From Novosphingobium sp. (GTDB taxonomy: Bacteria; Pseudomonadota; Alphaproteobacteria; Sphingomonadales; Sphingomonadaceae), in contig NZ_JAIXZS010000052.1 of the NCBI RefSeq assembly GCF_027489515.1, forward strand, positions 50,679 through 114,678: a stretch of DNA of 64,000 bases, written 5' to 3'. Position 1 is the first letter of the stretch, and each line of letters opens with the position of its first letter. Below are positions 1 through 8,892 of this stretch, in pieces. Both the position numbers and the translations under genes were made by a program. The notes under the pieces were generated by a model. That model had not been told where the DNA came from. It worked only from the letters and a program-made list of their open reading frames with translations, and made no database searches.

Positions 1-1488
1 GCCATAGAGCCGCGCGGTATCGTGGCACTGGCGCTTCACCGCCTGCTCGAGGCTGAGCCGCTGCCCGCGCTTGCGATCGCGCACCCAGTGCTGGAGCATG
101 AAGGTGGGCGAGGCCGCATCACAGATCGTGCCGCAATGCGCGCCGCCGTCCGAAAGCGAGTTCACGCAGTCGTCGCGCGCCTGCAGTTCCTCGAGGAAAT
201 CGAGGTTGCCATCGGCATAGTTGAGGATCGGCAGGTAGATGAAGCCGGTGCCCTCATCCGCCAGCATCAGGTCGTAGGCATAGCTCTCCGCCGAAACGCC
301 CTTGGCCGCCGCGCGCGCGGCGATGCTCGCCTCGGCTTGGGGCTCGTAATCGAACTCGCCGTCCATCTCGTACTGGTTGGCCCAACCTTCGCCGATCACG
401 CGGTAGAGGTGGACGATGTCGGTATCGGGGTAGACGTTCTTCTCCGAGAGGATGATGTTCTTGAACACCGGATCGGCGAGGTGGATGAGCTGGTCTTCCC
501 ACGGCATCGCCGCAAGCGCGGCCCAGGTCGGCCGGAACATGAAGGGATGTACCGTCCCGCGCCAGTTCATCACGATGCCGTTGCCGCGCAGCGCGATCTG
601 CGCGACGATGTTGGCGCCTGCCGCGTTCTGGCGGGTCATTTCCTCGATCTGCTCCGAAAGCGGCAGCTCCTTGGCGATCGACTGCAGTGCCGCGAAGGTG
701 ACGGGAAGGCCGGTTTCGCGGCTGAGTGCGCCCATCCAGCCGAACTCGTCCCACTCGCGCTTCATGTCGCTGGCGATCTCGAACACGCCGTGGCCGACGC
801 GGCCCATCGCGCGGCCGATGCGGATGAGTTCGTCTGCCGTCGCGGTGGTGCCGGGGACAACTTCACCATCTTTACTCTTATGGATGATCGTGCGGCTGCT
901 GGAGAAGCCGAGAGCGCCGGCGCGGACCCCGTCCTCTACAATTTTCGCCATCTTTTCAATATCTTCATCGGTCGGAATAGCGCCTGGCTGTTCGCGATCA
1001 CCCAGCACATAGGCGCGCACCGCGCCGTGCGGAACCTGCGTGGCGACGTCGACGCTGCGGGGCAGGCGCTCCAGCGCATCGAGGTATTCGGGGAAGGTTT
1101 CCCAGTCCCACTTGAGCCCTTCGGCCAGCGCAGTGCCCGGGATATCCTCGACGCCCTCCATCAGGCCGATCAGCCATTCATGCCGGTCCGGCGCCGCAGG
1201 CGCGAAACCCACGCCGCAGTTGCCCATCACCACCGTCGTCACGCCGTGCCACGAACTTGGCGCCATTTCCTGATCCCAGGTCGCCTGCCCATCGTAATGC
1301 GTGTGGATGTCGACCCAGCCCGGCGCGACGACCTTGCCGCCTGCGTCGATCTCGCGCTTTGCCGCGCCCGACACCTTGCCAACGGCGGCGATCAGACCGC
1401 CCTGCACGGCAACATCGCCGGTAAAACGCGGACGGCCTGTACCATCAACGATGGTACCTCCCCGTACGATGAGGTCATAGGTCGGCAT
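1..1488 (-). CDS. N-acyl-D-amino-acid deacylase / amidohydrolase family 3 (3' end outside window)
   Basis: The gene reads leftward from an ATG at 1488 and stays open through all 496 codons to base 1, so the C-terminus lies outside the window. It starts [18 protein letters not shown], the usual opening beta-sandwich of metal-dependent amidohydrolases. The metal motif HTHYD follows (His62 and His64, after APGWVDI). A late SDGGAH motif carries the expected catalytic Asp. The order and size match the D-aminoacylase / amidohydrolase 3 family, which hydrolyses N-acyl-D-amino acids or related amides in the cytoplasm. The exact substrate cannot be read. It is separated by 111 bp from the upstream hydrolase on the same strand. 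The long rightward open frame across this region is its antisense shadow. Confidence 0.88.
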   Translation of the reverse strand, partial: MPTYDLIVRGGTIVDGTGRPRFTGDVAVQGGLIAAVGKVSGAAKREIDAGGKVVAPGWVDIHTHYDGQATWDQEMAPSSWHGVTTVVMGNCGVGFAPAAPDRHEWLIGLMEGVEDIPGTALAEGLKWDWETFPEYLDALERLPRSVDVATQVPHGAVRAYVLGDREQPGAIPTDEDIEKMAKIVEDGVRAGALGFSSSRTIIHKSKDGEVVPGTTATADELIRIGRAMGRVGHGVFEIASDMKREWDEFGWMGALSRETGLPVTFAALQSIAKELPLSEQIEEMTRQNAAGANIVAQIALRGNGIVMNWRGTVHPFMFRPTWAALAAMPWEDQLIHLADPVFKNIILSEKNVYPDTDIVHLYRVIGEGWANQYEMDGEFDYEPQAEASIAARAAAKGVSAESYAYDLMLADEGTGFIYLPILNYADGNLDFLEELQARDDCVNSLSDGGAHCGTICDAASPTFMLQHWVRDRKRGQRLSLEQAVKRQCHDTARLYG

Positions 1489-1599
1489 CTTTCGGCTCCT
1501 CTATCCCCGCGCGGCCGACTCATCGCGGGAGGCCGTCGCGTTTAACTGCCCGATTAAGTCAGAGGATCACGCTGCGGTCAACGCCTGCTTGGGGCCGCG

Positions 1600-2436
1600 T
1601 TACGCGTCGAGAAACCCGGTCAGCTTCTCGATGAAGGCATCCGGACGCGCCAGCATGAACAAGTGCCCGCCGCCCACGGTCATTTCCAACGTGCTGCCGG
1701 GAATGGCGTTGTGGAGGAAATGGGCGTTCGCGGGCGGGACCAGCTGGTCGTCTTCATCGCCCATCACCATGACCGGCATGCTCAGCAGCGGCAGAAACGG
1801 CGCGCTGCTCCAACCGGCAAACGCGGCGAGCTGACAGCTCCAGCCGAGCGGGGAAGGGGCCGTGGCAGCATTGAGCGAAACTCGGTCCGCGCCGCCGCCG
1901 TTGTAGAACATGGCAAGGTTGCGGCGCAGCGTCTTCTCGACAGAATATTCCATCGGATCAAGCATCTGGCCCAGCAGCGAGGTGTTGCCCGGGATCATCG
2001 TGCCGCCCGCTGAAGTTGCCGCCAGCACCAGCTTGCCGGTGCGCGCGCGGTGCTGGAAGGCGAACTGCTGCACCACTGCGCCGCCCCAGCTGATGCCAAG
2101 CAGGTCCACGCTATCGATCCGCAGCCTATCGAGCAGCGCGGCCAGTGTGAGCGCCATATGCGGAATCGTGTAGGGAAAGATCGGATCGGGCGACTGGCCA
2201 ATGCCGGGCATGTCGAAGCTGATGATCCTGCGGTCCGGCAGGCGGCTCGCCATCGGCTCGAGCATTTCCATGTTCATGCCGATGCCGCTGAGGATCACCA
2301 GCGGCCGCAGCGCAGGCCGCGCGGACGCGCCACGCGTTGCCGGCTGGGCATGCCGCGCGCCTTGCACGTGCCACTGCCCGACCCGAAGGCGCCGTCCGGC
2401 AACGCCGATCATCGAAAAGCTGGCAGTCGTTGCCAC
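1600..2436 (-). CDS. phaZ: alpha/beta hydrolase, PhaZ-like intracellular PHA depolymerase
   Basis: This alpha/beta hydrolase of about 278 residues resembles the intracellular medium-chain polyhydroxyalkanoate depolymerase PhaZ of pseudomonads, as I recall it. Shared stretches include an oxyanion region (ILSGIGMNMEMLEP), FDMPGIGQSPDP, the nucleophile elbow GISWGG (Ser about residue 116), KLVLAATSAGG, and an acid/base pair in GDEDDQLVP and GGGHLF. That is a complete Ser-Asp-His triad. PhaZ releases 3-hydroxyacids from storage granules. The start is uncertain: I chose a GTG at 2436 preceded by GGGGA; an ATG at 2412 and a TTG at 2466 are alternatives. No phaC or phasin gene lies nearby, so a lipase or esterase with another substrate remains possible. 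Confidence 0.75.
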   Translation of the reverse strand: MATTASFSMIGVAGRRLRVGQWHVQGARHAQPATRGASARPALRPLVILSGIGMNMEMLEPMASRLPDRRIISFDMPGIGQSPDPIFPYTIPHMALTLAALLDRLRIDSVDLLGISWGGAVVQQFAFQHRARTGKLVLAATSAGGTMIPGNTSLLGQMLDPMEYSVEKTLRRNLAMFYNGGGADRVSLNAATAPSPLGWSCQLAAFAGWSSAPFLPLLSMPVMVMGDEDDQLVPPANAHFLHNAIPGSTLEMTVGGGHLFMLARPDAFIEKLTGFLDA

Positions 2437-2552
2437 GCGAAATCCCCGGGTAATCTGGTAAAACAACGGATCGGCGCCGCCCCTAGCATCTGGGCAAGAC
2501 CAGTGAAAGCAAACCTAAGGAAATCTGCGGAAAAAAGGTCCGATCTGGGCGC

Positions 2553-2584
2553 GCGCTTAACGGTTTCTCAAAGCAGTTAAGCGC
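2553..2584. promoter_or_regulatory. 9-bp perfect inverted repeat just upstream of the GGDEF-EAL-PilZ start
   Basis: GCGCTTAAC (2553-2561) and GTTAAGCGC (2576-2584) are exact reverse complements 14 bases apart. The second arm ends 12 bases before the ATG at 2597. No clear Shine-Dalgarno sequence sits between arm and start. It could be a repressor operator or a 5'-UTR hairpin affecting translation. Confidence 0.45.
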
Positions 2585-2596
2585 AATTGACGTTTG

Positions 2597-5302
2597 ATGA
2601 CCGAAACGCCCGGGGACAATGCCGCATCGCAGGCCGCACCGACGCGCGTCGCGCGCGATTTCGCGCGGACGCAGCGGCGCCGCGAGCGTTTGCCGACGGC
2701 GGCGATCAACCGTGCGGACGTGGCCGGCGCGGCGTTCCTCTTCGGCACCGGCCCCGGCCGGGGGCTGATCGCCCGCGAATGGCCGCACATGGCCTTGCCG
2801 ATGGTGCTTGGCGTCTTCGGCCTTAGCATTGCCAACTTTACCATCCGCCCGATCATTGCGCCGCTCCTTGCGCTACTGGCGTCGGCGCTGCTGTTTGTCG
2901 CACGCTTCACCTCGACCTACGAGGAAAGGCGCGAACACTCGACCGCCGTGCGCATGGCGCTGATGGGCGCCTCGATCGGTATTCCCCTCTTTATCTTTGG
3001 TTACGCGATCGGCCTGTGGGCGAACAGCGGCACGGTCCCGTGGGTTCAGGCGCTGGCGCTGCTCGTCACCATTTCGCTGCTCGCAACGGTTACCGAATCG
3101 GGCCGCCTGGCCGGCATGCTCACCGCCGAAGTCGCGTTGTGGTCCGGCGTCACCTGGGTAACGAACACGGCCGGCGGCATCCTCTCGCTGGTAATCGGTG
3201 CGGTGATTGCGGTCGCGGCCTATCTGCGCCAGCGCGAGATCGACCAGAAGGTGCGGCTCGCGGTCGAGGAAGGCGTGCGCATCCAGACCCGCGCCGAAGA
3301 GATCCTGGCCGATTACGAGGAGACCGGGCAGGGCTGGTTCTGGGAAACCGACCGCCGCGGCCTCATCACCTACATTTCCCGCCCGGTTGCCGAAGTGTTG
3401 GGCAAGAAGGTCGAGGACTGCCTCGGGCGCCCCTTTGCCGAACTGTTCAACCTCTCGGAGAAATCGGGCGAGGGCGAACGGACGCTCGCCTTCCATCTCT
3501 CCGCCCGTTCCAGCTTCAGCGAACTGGCGGTGCGCGCGGCGGTCTATGACGAGGAGCGCTGGTGGTCGGTCACCGGTCGCCCGACCTACGATGCCTTCAA
3601 CAATTTTCAGGGCTTCCGCGGCTCGGGCACCGATCTCACCGAAAAGCGCCGCTCGCAGGAGCACGCCTCGCGCCTGGCCCATTTCGATTCGCTGACCGGC
3701 CTCTCCAATCGCTTCCAGATGTCCCAGACTCTGGAGAAGATCCTTACCGCGCCGAGCGAGCAGCACCGCGCCTGCGCCGTGTTCCTGCTCGACCTTGATC
3801 GCTTCAAGCAGGTCAATGATACGCTCGGCCATCCGGCCGGCGATGCCCTCCTCAAGCAGGTGGCACAGCGCCTCGAGCGCGTGATCGGCACCGTCGGCCG
3901 CGTCGGGCGGCTCGGTGGCGACGAGTTCCAGGTCATCCTTGCCGGCAAGATCGCGCGCGAGCAGCTTGGCCATCTCGCCGAGCGGATCATCGAACAGCTC
4001 AGTCAGGCCTATTCGATCGAAGGCAGCCGCGTGATGATCGGTGCCTCACTCGGCATCGCGCTTGCGCCCGACGATGGCGTGACCAGCGAGGCGCTGATCC
4101 GCAACGCCGACCTTGCGCTTTATGCCGCCAAGGATGCCGGGCGCGGCCGCTACCACTTCTACGCGGCTGATCTCCACAGCGATGCCGAGGAGCGCCGCCA
4201 GCTCGAGGAAGACCTGCGCGACGCGATCACCCACGGCAATCTCGAGCTCTATTACCAGCCCGTCGTGCAGACCGCGACAGAGCGGATCACCGGCTTCGAG
4301 GCGCTGCTGCGCTGGAACCATCCGCAGCACGGCTTCATCTCGCCGGCCAAGTTCGTGCCGATCGCGGAGGATGCCGGGCTGATCGTCTCGATCGGCGAAT
4401 GGGCGCTGCGCACCGCCTGCCAGGACCTTGCCAAATGGTCGGACGATGTGCGCGTCGCGGTCAACGTCTCGCCGCTGCAGTTCGCCAATCCGGCGCTGCC
4501 CTCGATGGTCACCAGCGCGCTGGCTTCGGCCGGTGTCGATCCCGACCGGCTGGAGCTCGAGATCACCGAAAGCGTCTTCCTCGGCGATGACCAGGCGACC
4601 GAGGCCATGTTCCGCGCGCTCAAGGGCATTGGCGTGCGCCTTGCGCTCGATGATTTCGGCACCGGCTATTCCTCGCTGGGCTATCTGAAGCGTGCGCCGT
4701 TCGACAAGATCAAGATCGACCAGTCCTTCGTGCGCGGCGCGACGCAGCCCGGCAGCCGCAACGGCGCGATCATTTCCTCGATCGTCAGCCTTGCCGAAGC
4801 GCTCGGCATGGAAACCACCGCGGAAGGCGTGGAAACGCTCGACGAGCTCGATCTCGTGCGCATGCTCGGCTGCAGCCACGTGCAGGGCTATATCTACGAA
4901 CGCCCGCTCTCCGCGCCGGCCACGCTTTCGCGCCTTGGCACAGGTCTCATGGCCATCGCCCGCGGTCCGCGCTCGGCCCGCGCCTCGCGCCAGGCCATGC
5001 TGCGCCGCGTGGTGCTCGATCACGGCGGCCACCGCTACAACGGCACGGTGCGCAACATGTCGCTGACTGGCGCACTGATCGAAGGGCTGTGGAACGTCCC
5101 GCCCGGTACGATCTTCCGCATCCAGCTCTCGGACGGCCACACCGTGACGGCAACCTGCCGCTGGGCGAGCGATGATCGCATGGGTGTCGAATTCTCGCAG
5201 CCCTTGCGCCTCGACGAGGATGGCCGCATCGCCGCCGTCGCGATCAGGTCGACCTTGGCGCCGCTCCCCGATCCGCTCGCCAATCAGCGCAAGGTGGGGT
5301 GA
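2597..5302 (+). CDS. Membrane-anchored PAS-GGDEF-EAL-PilZ cyclic-di-GMP protein
   Basis: This 901-residue signalling protein has four parts. Several hydrophobic segments lie at about residues 45-215, then a PAS-like sensor (GQGWFWETDRRGLITYIS), a GGDEF diguanylate cyclase domain with intact LGGDEF (about 440-444), an EAL phosphodiesterase domain with EALLRW (about 568) and DDFGTGYSS, and a C-terminal PilZ domain. The PilZ domain has the NMSLTG signature near residue 820 preceded by basic residues. Both catalytic motifs look complete, so it may make and degrade c-di-GMP, with PilZ reading the product. The ATG at 2597 is preferred over a TTG one codon earlier. There is no obvious ribosome-binding site, and an inverted repeat sits just upstream. 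Confidence 0.93.
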   Translation: MTETPGDNAASQAAPTRVARDFARTQRRRERLPTAAINRADVAGAAFLFGTGPGRGLIAREWPHMALPMVLGVFGLSIANFTIRPIIAPLLALLASALLFVARFTSTYEERREHSTAVRMALMGASIGIPLFIFGYAIGLWANSGTVPWVQALALLVTISLLATVTESGRLAGMLTAEVALWSGVTWVTNTAGGILSLVIGAVIAVAAYLRQREIDQKVRLAVEEGVRIQTRAEEILADYEETGQGWFWETDRRGLITYISRPVAEVLGKKVEDCLGRPFAELFNLSEKSGEGERTLAFHLSARSSFSELAVRAAVYDEERWWSVTGRPTYDAFNNFQGFRGSGTDLTEKRRSQEHASRLAHFDSLTGLSNRFQMSQTLEKILTAPSEQHRACAVFLLDLDRFKQVNDTLGHPAGDALLKQVAQRLERVIGTVGRVGRLGGDEFQVILAGKIAREQLGHLAERIIEQLSQAYSIEGSRVMIGASLGIALAPDDGVTSEALIRNADLALYAAKDAGRGRYHFYAADLHSDAEERRQLEEDLRDAITHGNLELYYQPVVQTATERITGFEALLRWNHPQHGFISPAKFVPIAEDAGLIVSIGEWALRTACQDLAKWSDDVRVAVNVSPLQFANPALPSMVTSALASAGVDPDRLELEITESVFLGDDQATEAMFRALKGIGVRLALDDFGTGYSSLGYLKRAPFDKIKIDQSFVRGATQPGSRNGAIISSIVSLAEALGMETTAEGVETLDELDLVRMLGCSHVQGYIYERPLSAPATLSRLGTGLMAIARGPRSARASRQAMLRRVVLDHGGHRYNGTVRNMSLTGALIEGLWNVPPGTIFRIQLSDGHTVTATCRWASDDRMGVEFSQPLRLDEDGRIAAVAIRSTLAPLPDPLANQRKVG

Positions 5303-5318
5303 AGGCCAGAGCCAGGAC

Positions 5319-6092
5319 CTAGCCGCCTTTGCCGAAGATCCTGCCCAGCAGCTTGCTCCCGGTTCCCAGCGGATTGCGCCGGATCTCGCGCTCCTGTTCG
5401 CCGAGATAGAGAAACACCCCGTCGCTTGCCTTTTCGGTGACATAGCCGGTCAGGTCCCGCGCGCCGAACTGCCCGGCGATGAGGCTGTTCTGCGCGCTGA
5501 ACCGGTCGAGCGCCTGAAACGCCTTTACCCCCGAGAGCGACTTCGACACGACCGGTGTCATCGCCTGCTGCAGGTCCGGCCCCATCGTGCGGCGGAAATA
5601 GTCGGTGGCGGAAGTGTCGCCGCCTGTCACGATCCCGAGCGCGTCGGTCACCGTCATCCGCGTGATCGCGGTTTTGAGCAGCGGCAGCGCCTTGCCTACC
5701 GCGCCTTCCGCCGCCGCGTTGAGCTTGGCCGACAGCCCGCCGCCCACCCCGGCGCGGTCGAGTGTCGAAAACAGCCCGTTCAGCTTGCCCAGCGGCCCCG
5801 GCAGACCGATCCGCACGCGCGGATCATCCGCAAATCCGCCAGGCCTGCCCAGCTGCGCCACAACCCGCTCCGCCGCCTTGCCCAGCGCGAGCTTGAGCCC
5901 GCTGGAGGCCTCGGAGTTGGTCACGCCGGGCGGCGGGGCGGTGGTCGGCGCGGAGGGCGCGGCCGTGCCCGAGCTCAGGATGCGCCCAAGCAGGGCGCCG
6001 GCATCCTGCGCCGATTGCGCCGAGGCCGTTCCCGCAGCCAGCGCCGCGGCGGTTGCTCCCAGCCAGACTGTCTTCGTGCGCACGGCCATCAT
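5319..6092 (-). CDS. DUF4197 family exported protein
   Basis: This exported protein of about 257 residues opens with a signal peptide (TKTVWLGATAAALAAGTASA, then QSAQ). Next comes a low-complexity Pro/Ala/Thr linker, then a globular region with GLKLALGKAAERVV, TDYFRR and SDGVFLYLGEQEREIRRNP. That pattern matches DUF4197, a periplasmic family without an assigned biochemical role. It is convergent with the GGDEF-EAL gene, 16 bp apart. The start could be either of two adjacent ATGs (6092 or 6089), preceded by GGGG. It carries no catalytic motif that I recognise. Confidence 0.8.
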   Translation of the reverse strand: MMAVRTKTVWLGATAAALAAGTASAQSAQDAGALLGRILSSGTAAPSAPTTAPPPGVTNSEASSGLKLALGKAAERVVAQLGRPGGFADDPRVRIGLPGPLGKLNGLFSTLDRAGVGGGLSAKLNAAAEGAVGKALPLLKTAITRMTVTDALGIVTGGDTSATDYFRRTMGPDLQQAMTPVVSKSLSGVKAFQALDRFSAQNSLIAGQFGARDLTGYVTEKASDGVFLYLGEQEREIRRNPLGTGSKLLGRIFGKGG

Positions 6093-6255
6093 CCCCAGCT
6101 TTTGCCCATGCTGCAGTCTGCGCTGCCGTGCCGTGCTCGGCAAGGGCATTGCCAGCCGTTTCGGGACGAAGGGGCAGGCTAATCAAAATGGCAATGGCGA
6201 TGCCTTCGCCCGCCACCTAGCCACGGGTGTCGACCACCCGCCACGGAGCCTTTCG

Positions 6256-7263
6256 ATGCCGCACACCAACCGCCGCGTCTTCATCCGGCAATACCGCGAA
6301 GGGATGCCGCAGCCTGAAGATTTCGGGATCGAGGATCTCGAGATCACCGAGGTGCCCGCCGGGCATGTGGTCGTGAAAGTCGATACCCTTTCGATGGACG
6401 CGTGGATCCGCACGACCCTGACACCGGGCAGTTTCCACGAGACCGCGCCGCTTGGTTCGACGATCCGCGCGCTTGGCGTGGGGCAGGTGGTGGAGAGCGC
6501 CGATCCCGCGCTCTCGGTGGGGGACTGGGTCTACGGGATGCTTGCCGCGCAGACCCATGCGCTGGTGCCTGCTGCGGCGATGACCCGGCTCGATCTCTCG
6601 AACAGCCTGAAGCCCGCTGACTATGTCGGCCCGCTCGGCCTCACCACCGGCCTCACCGCCTGGGTCGGTCTGATCGCGGTGGCAGACGTCAAGGCGGGCG
6701 ATACCGTGCTGGTATCGGGCGCGGCGGGCGCCGTCGGCTCGATGGTGGTCATGCTTGCCAAGGCGCGCGGGGGCCGGGTGATCGGCATTGCCGGCGGGCC
6801 GGACAAGTGCCGCTACCTCACGGGCAAGCTCGGTGCGGATGTCGCCATCGACTACAAGAACGCTGATCTGGCTGCCGAAGTGGCTGCGGCGGCGCCTGCC
6901 GGGATCGACGTGTTCTTCGACAATGTCGGCGGCGAAATCCTCGACGTCGCGCTTGCAAACCTTGCGCCGGCGGATGCGCGCATCGCGATCTGCGGCGCGA
7001 TCTCGCAGTATTCCGATCTCGGCAATGTGCGCGGCCCCAGAAATTACCTCAAGCTTGCCGAGCGCAATGCCACGATGCGCGGCTTCGTCGTCACCCACCA
7101 CGCCGCGCGCTTCCCGGAGGCTAAGGCAGAGATTGCCGCGCTGATGCAGGAGGGCAAGATCGATCTGCCCGAGCACGTTGTGGACGGCATCGACCATTTC
7201 GCCGAAGCGCTGCTGCTGCTCTTCGCGGGCGGCCACACCGGCAACATGCTGGTGCGGCCCTGA
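6256..7263 (+). CDS. NADP-dependent MDR-superfamily oxidoreductase
   Basis: This 335-residue medium-chain dehydrogenase/reductase is of the zinc-free prostaglandin/leukotriene reductase type. Visible features are the N-terminal RRVFIRQYREGMPQPEDF and WIRTTL, the nucleotide-binding loop SGAAGAVGSMVVMLAK, and FFDNVGGEILD, a hallmark of this subfamily. It likely reduces the double bond of alpha,beta-unsaturated carbonyls with NADPH in the cytosol. I set the start at ATG 6256 because GGAG lies a few bases upstream and family homology begins there, although the frame stays open for another 650 bases upstream. It ends 5 bp before the convergent M20 peptidase gene. Confidence 0.9.
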   Translation: MPHTNRRVFIRQYREGMPQPEDFGIEDLEITEVPAGHVVVKVDTLSMDAWIRTTLTPGSFHETAPLGSTIRALGVGQVVESADPALSVGDWVYGMLAAQTHALVPAAAMTRLDLSNSLKPADYVGPLGLTTGLTAWVGLIAVADVKAGDTVLVSGAAGAVGSMVVMLAKARGGRVIGIAGGPDKCRYLTGKLGADVAIDYKNADLAAEVAAAAPAGIDVFFDNVGGEILDVALANLAPADARIAICGAISQYSDLGNVRGPRNYLKLAERNATMRGFVVTHHAARFPEAKAEIAALMQEGKIDLPEHVVDGIDHFAEALLLLFAGGHTGNMLVRP

Positions 7264-7267
7264 TCGC

Positions 7268-8761
7268 TCACTCCTGCGCGGCGTAGACCTTCACCAGATC
7301 GTGGAGGAAATCGCGCGCGCGGTAGGCCCCTTCCACCGAGTGCCGTTCGTTGAGGCCGTGGAGTCCGTTGCCGTCCGGTTCGAGGAGCGGACCCGGCACC
7401 CCGTAAGTGGGGATGCCCAGCGGGCCGAGGTACGTCGCATCGGTCGCGCCGGTCATCATCGCGGGAACCAGCGGCACACCCGGATAATGGCGCGCGACGA
7501 GTTTCTCCGCCGGACCCATGATGCGCGGATCGAGCGGCGGCGGGACGGCGAGCGGTCGCACGCGGCCGACCGGGGTAACGGTCATGCGCGGATCGCCGAT
7601 CGCCTCGATCAGCGCGGCGCGGGTGGTGTCACCATCTTCGCCCGGCACGATCCGGCAATTGATATTGGCCTTGGCGCGCTGGGGCAGGGCGTTTGCCGCG
7701 TGGCCGCCTTCCAGCAGCGTGGCAACGCAGGTGGTGCGCAGCATGGAATTCAGCGTGCGGTCGCTGGCCACGAGCCGCTCCGCCTCGCGGTCTGCCGGAT
7801 CGGCAGCAAGGCGGACCATCGCCGCCCCCAGCGCATCCGTGCGCGCGGCGCCGACCTTGGCGAAGTAGGTGCGCGTCGTATCGTTGAAGTGCACCGGGAA
7901 TTTCAGCGCCCGCACGCGCGCCAGCGCGTCCGACAGTTCGTAGATCGCGTTGTCGTCCACCGGGATCGAGCTGTGCCCGCCGGGATTGGTCGCCTGCAGC
8001 TCGAAGTTGCGGTTGGCTTTCTCAGCCGTCTGCATCGATTGGCTCAGCACCTTGCCGTGCGCATCGGTCGCTCCGTTGCCGCCTTCGTTGAGTGCGAACG
8101 CGGCGGCGATCAGATCGGGCCGGTTTTCGGCGAGCCATTTGGCGCCGTTCATCCGCGCGCCCGATTCCTCGCCGCAGGTGAGCGCCAGCTTGATCGTGCG
8201 CTTCGGCTTGAAGCCTTCGGCCTTGAACCGGATCAGCGTGTCGATCCAGATCGCATCGAGCATCTTCATGTCGGACGTGCCGCGCCCGTAGAAGTAGCCG
8301 CCCTCCTCGATGAACTGGAAGGGACCCCGCACCCAGTCCTCGGCCCTCGCGTTGACCACGTCGATATGGCCGAGCAGCAGCATCGGCTTTGCCTTGGCCG
8401 AAGTGCCGGGCACGGTGACGACCAGTCCGCCGTCGAGCGGAAAGGCAGGGTCCTGAAACGCGGCGAGCTGATCCTCGGCAAAGCCTGCGGCGCGGAAGCG
8501 GGCCGCGATCTTGCCCGCCAGCGCGGTACAACTGCCGGTGGCGACCGAGGTGTCGGTCTCGACGAGCTCGCGGAACAGGTCGCGGAAGGCGAGCTGGCCA
8601 GCGCTCGGCGCTGGAGCACCTGCGGTTTCTGCCGCGTGCGCGCCGACGGGGGTTAGTGTGAGCGCCAATGGGGCGAGCGCCAATGCGGCGGCGAGAACGG
8701 TCCTTGTCGTCACGGATGCAATCTCCGGCTGGCGCTTCTGACAGACGCTTAGTTCCACCAT
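7268..8761 (-). CDS. Exported M20/M25/M40-family metallopeptidase
   Basis: This 497-residue enzyme has an N-terminal signal sequence (TVLAAALALAPLALTLTPVGAHA) and the M20 metal-site pattern: GHIDVV (His ligand and catalytic Asp), GRGTSDMK (bridging Asp), and LTCGEESG (general-base and ligand Glu). A C-terminal His lies in GNGLHGLNERHS. The family cleaves peptides, dipeptides or acyl-amino acids using two zinc ions, here probably in the periplasm. ATG 8761 gives 16 residues ahead of the signal core; an in-frame GTG at 8713 would give a more ordinary signal peptide and may be the true start. It is divergent from the TonB receptor across 131 bp, so peptide uptake is a plausible but unproven link. 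Confidence 0.9.
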   Translation of the reverse strand: MVELSVCQKRQPEIASVTTRTVLAAALALAPLALTLTPVGAHAAETAGAPAPSAGQLAFRDLFRELVETDTSVATGSCTALAGKIAARFRAAGFAEDQLAAFQDPAFPLDGGLVVTVPGTSAKAKPMLLLGHIDVVNARAEDWVRGPFQFIEEGGYFYGRGTSDMKMLDAIWIDTLIRFKAEGFKPKRTIKLALTCGEESGARMNGAKWLAENRPDLIAAAFALNEGGNGATDAHGKVLSQSMQTAEKANRNFELQATNPGGHSSIPVDDNAIYELSDALARVRALKFPVHFNDTTRTYFAKVGAARTDALGAAMVRLAADPADREAERLVASDRTLNSMLRTTCVATLLEGGHAANALPQRAKANINCRIVPGEDGDTTRAALIEAIGDPRMTVTPVGRVRPLAVPPPLDPRIMGPAEKLVARHYPGVPLVPAMMTGATDATYLGPLGIPTYGVPGPLLEPDGNGLHGLNERHSVEGAYRARDFLHDLVKVYAAQE

Positions 8762-8892
8762 GTCGGGCTCAAGTCCATGCCTATCGCCCTGTGACGGAAC
8801 GGTGCGATCCTGGAAGGCTGTGCGTGTTTGTCGCTACGCAAAGGCCCTGTAATCGCAGCGTCATCGCGGCTAACTAATCCCTCGGGGACCCT

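Noticed and set aside
22..1545. Long rightward open frame of 507 codons
   Set aside because: It is antisense to the D-aminoacylase-type gene; its translation is Arg/His/Ala-rich with no family motif, as expected from GC-rich codon shadows.
5605..6255. N-terminal extension of the MDR oxidoreductase
   Set aside because: The extension overlaps the DUF4197 gene on the other strand and has no similarity to MDR enzymes; a good ribosome-binding site precedes ATG 6256.
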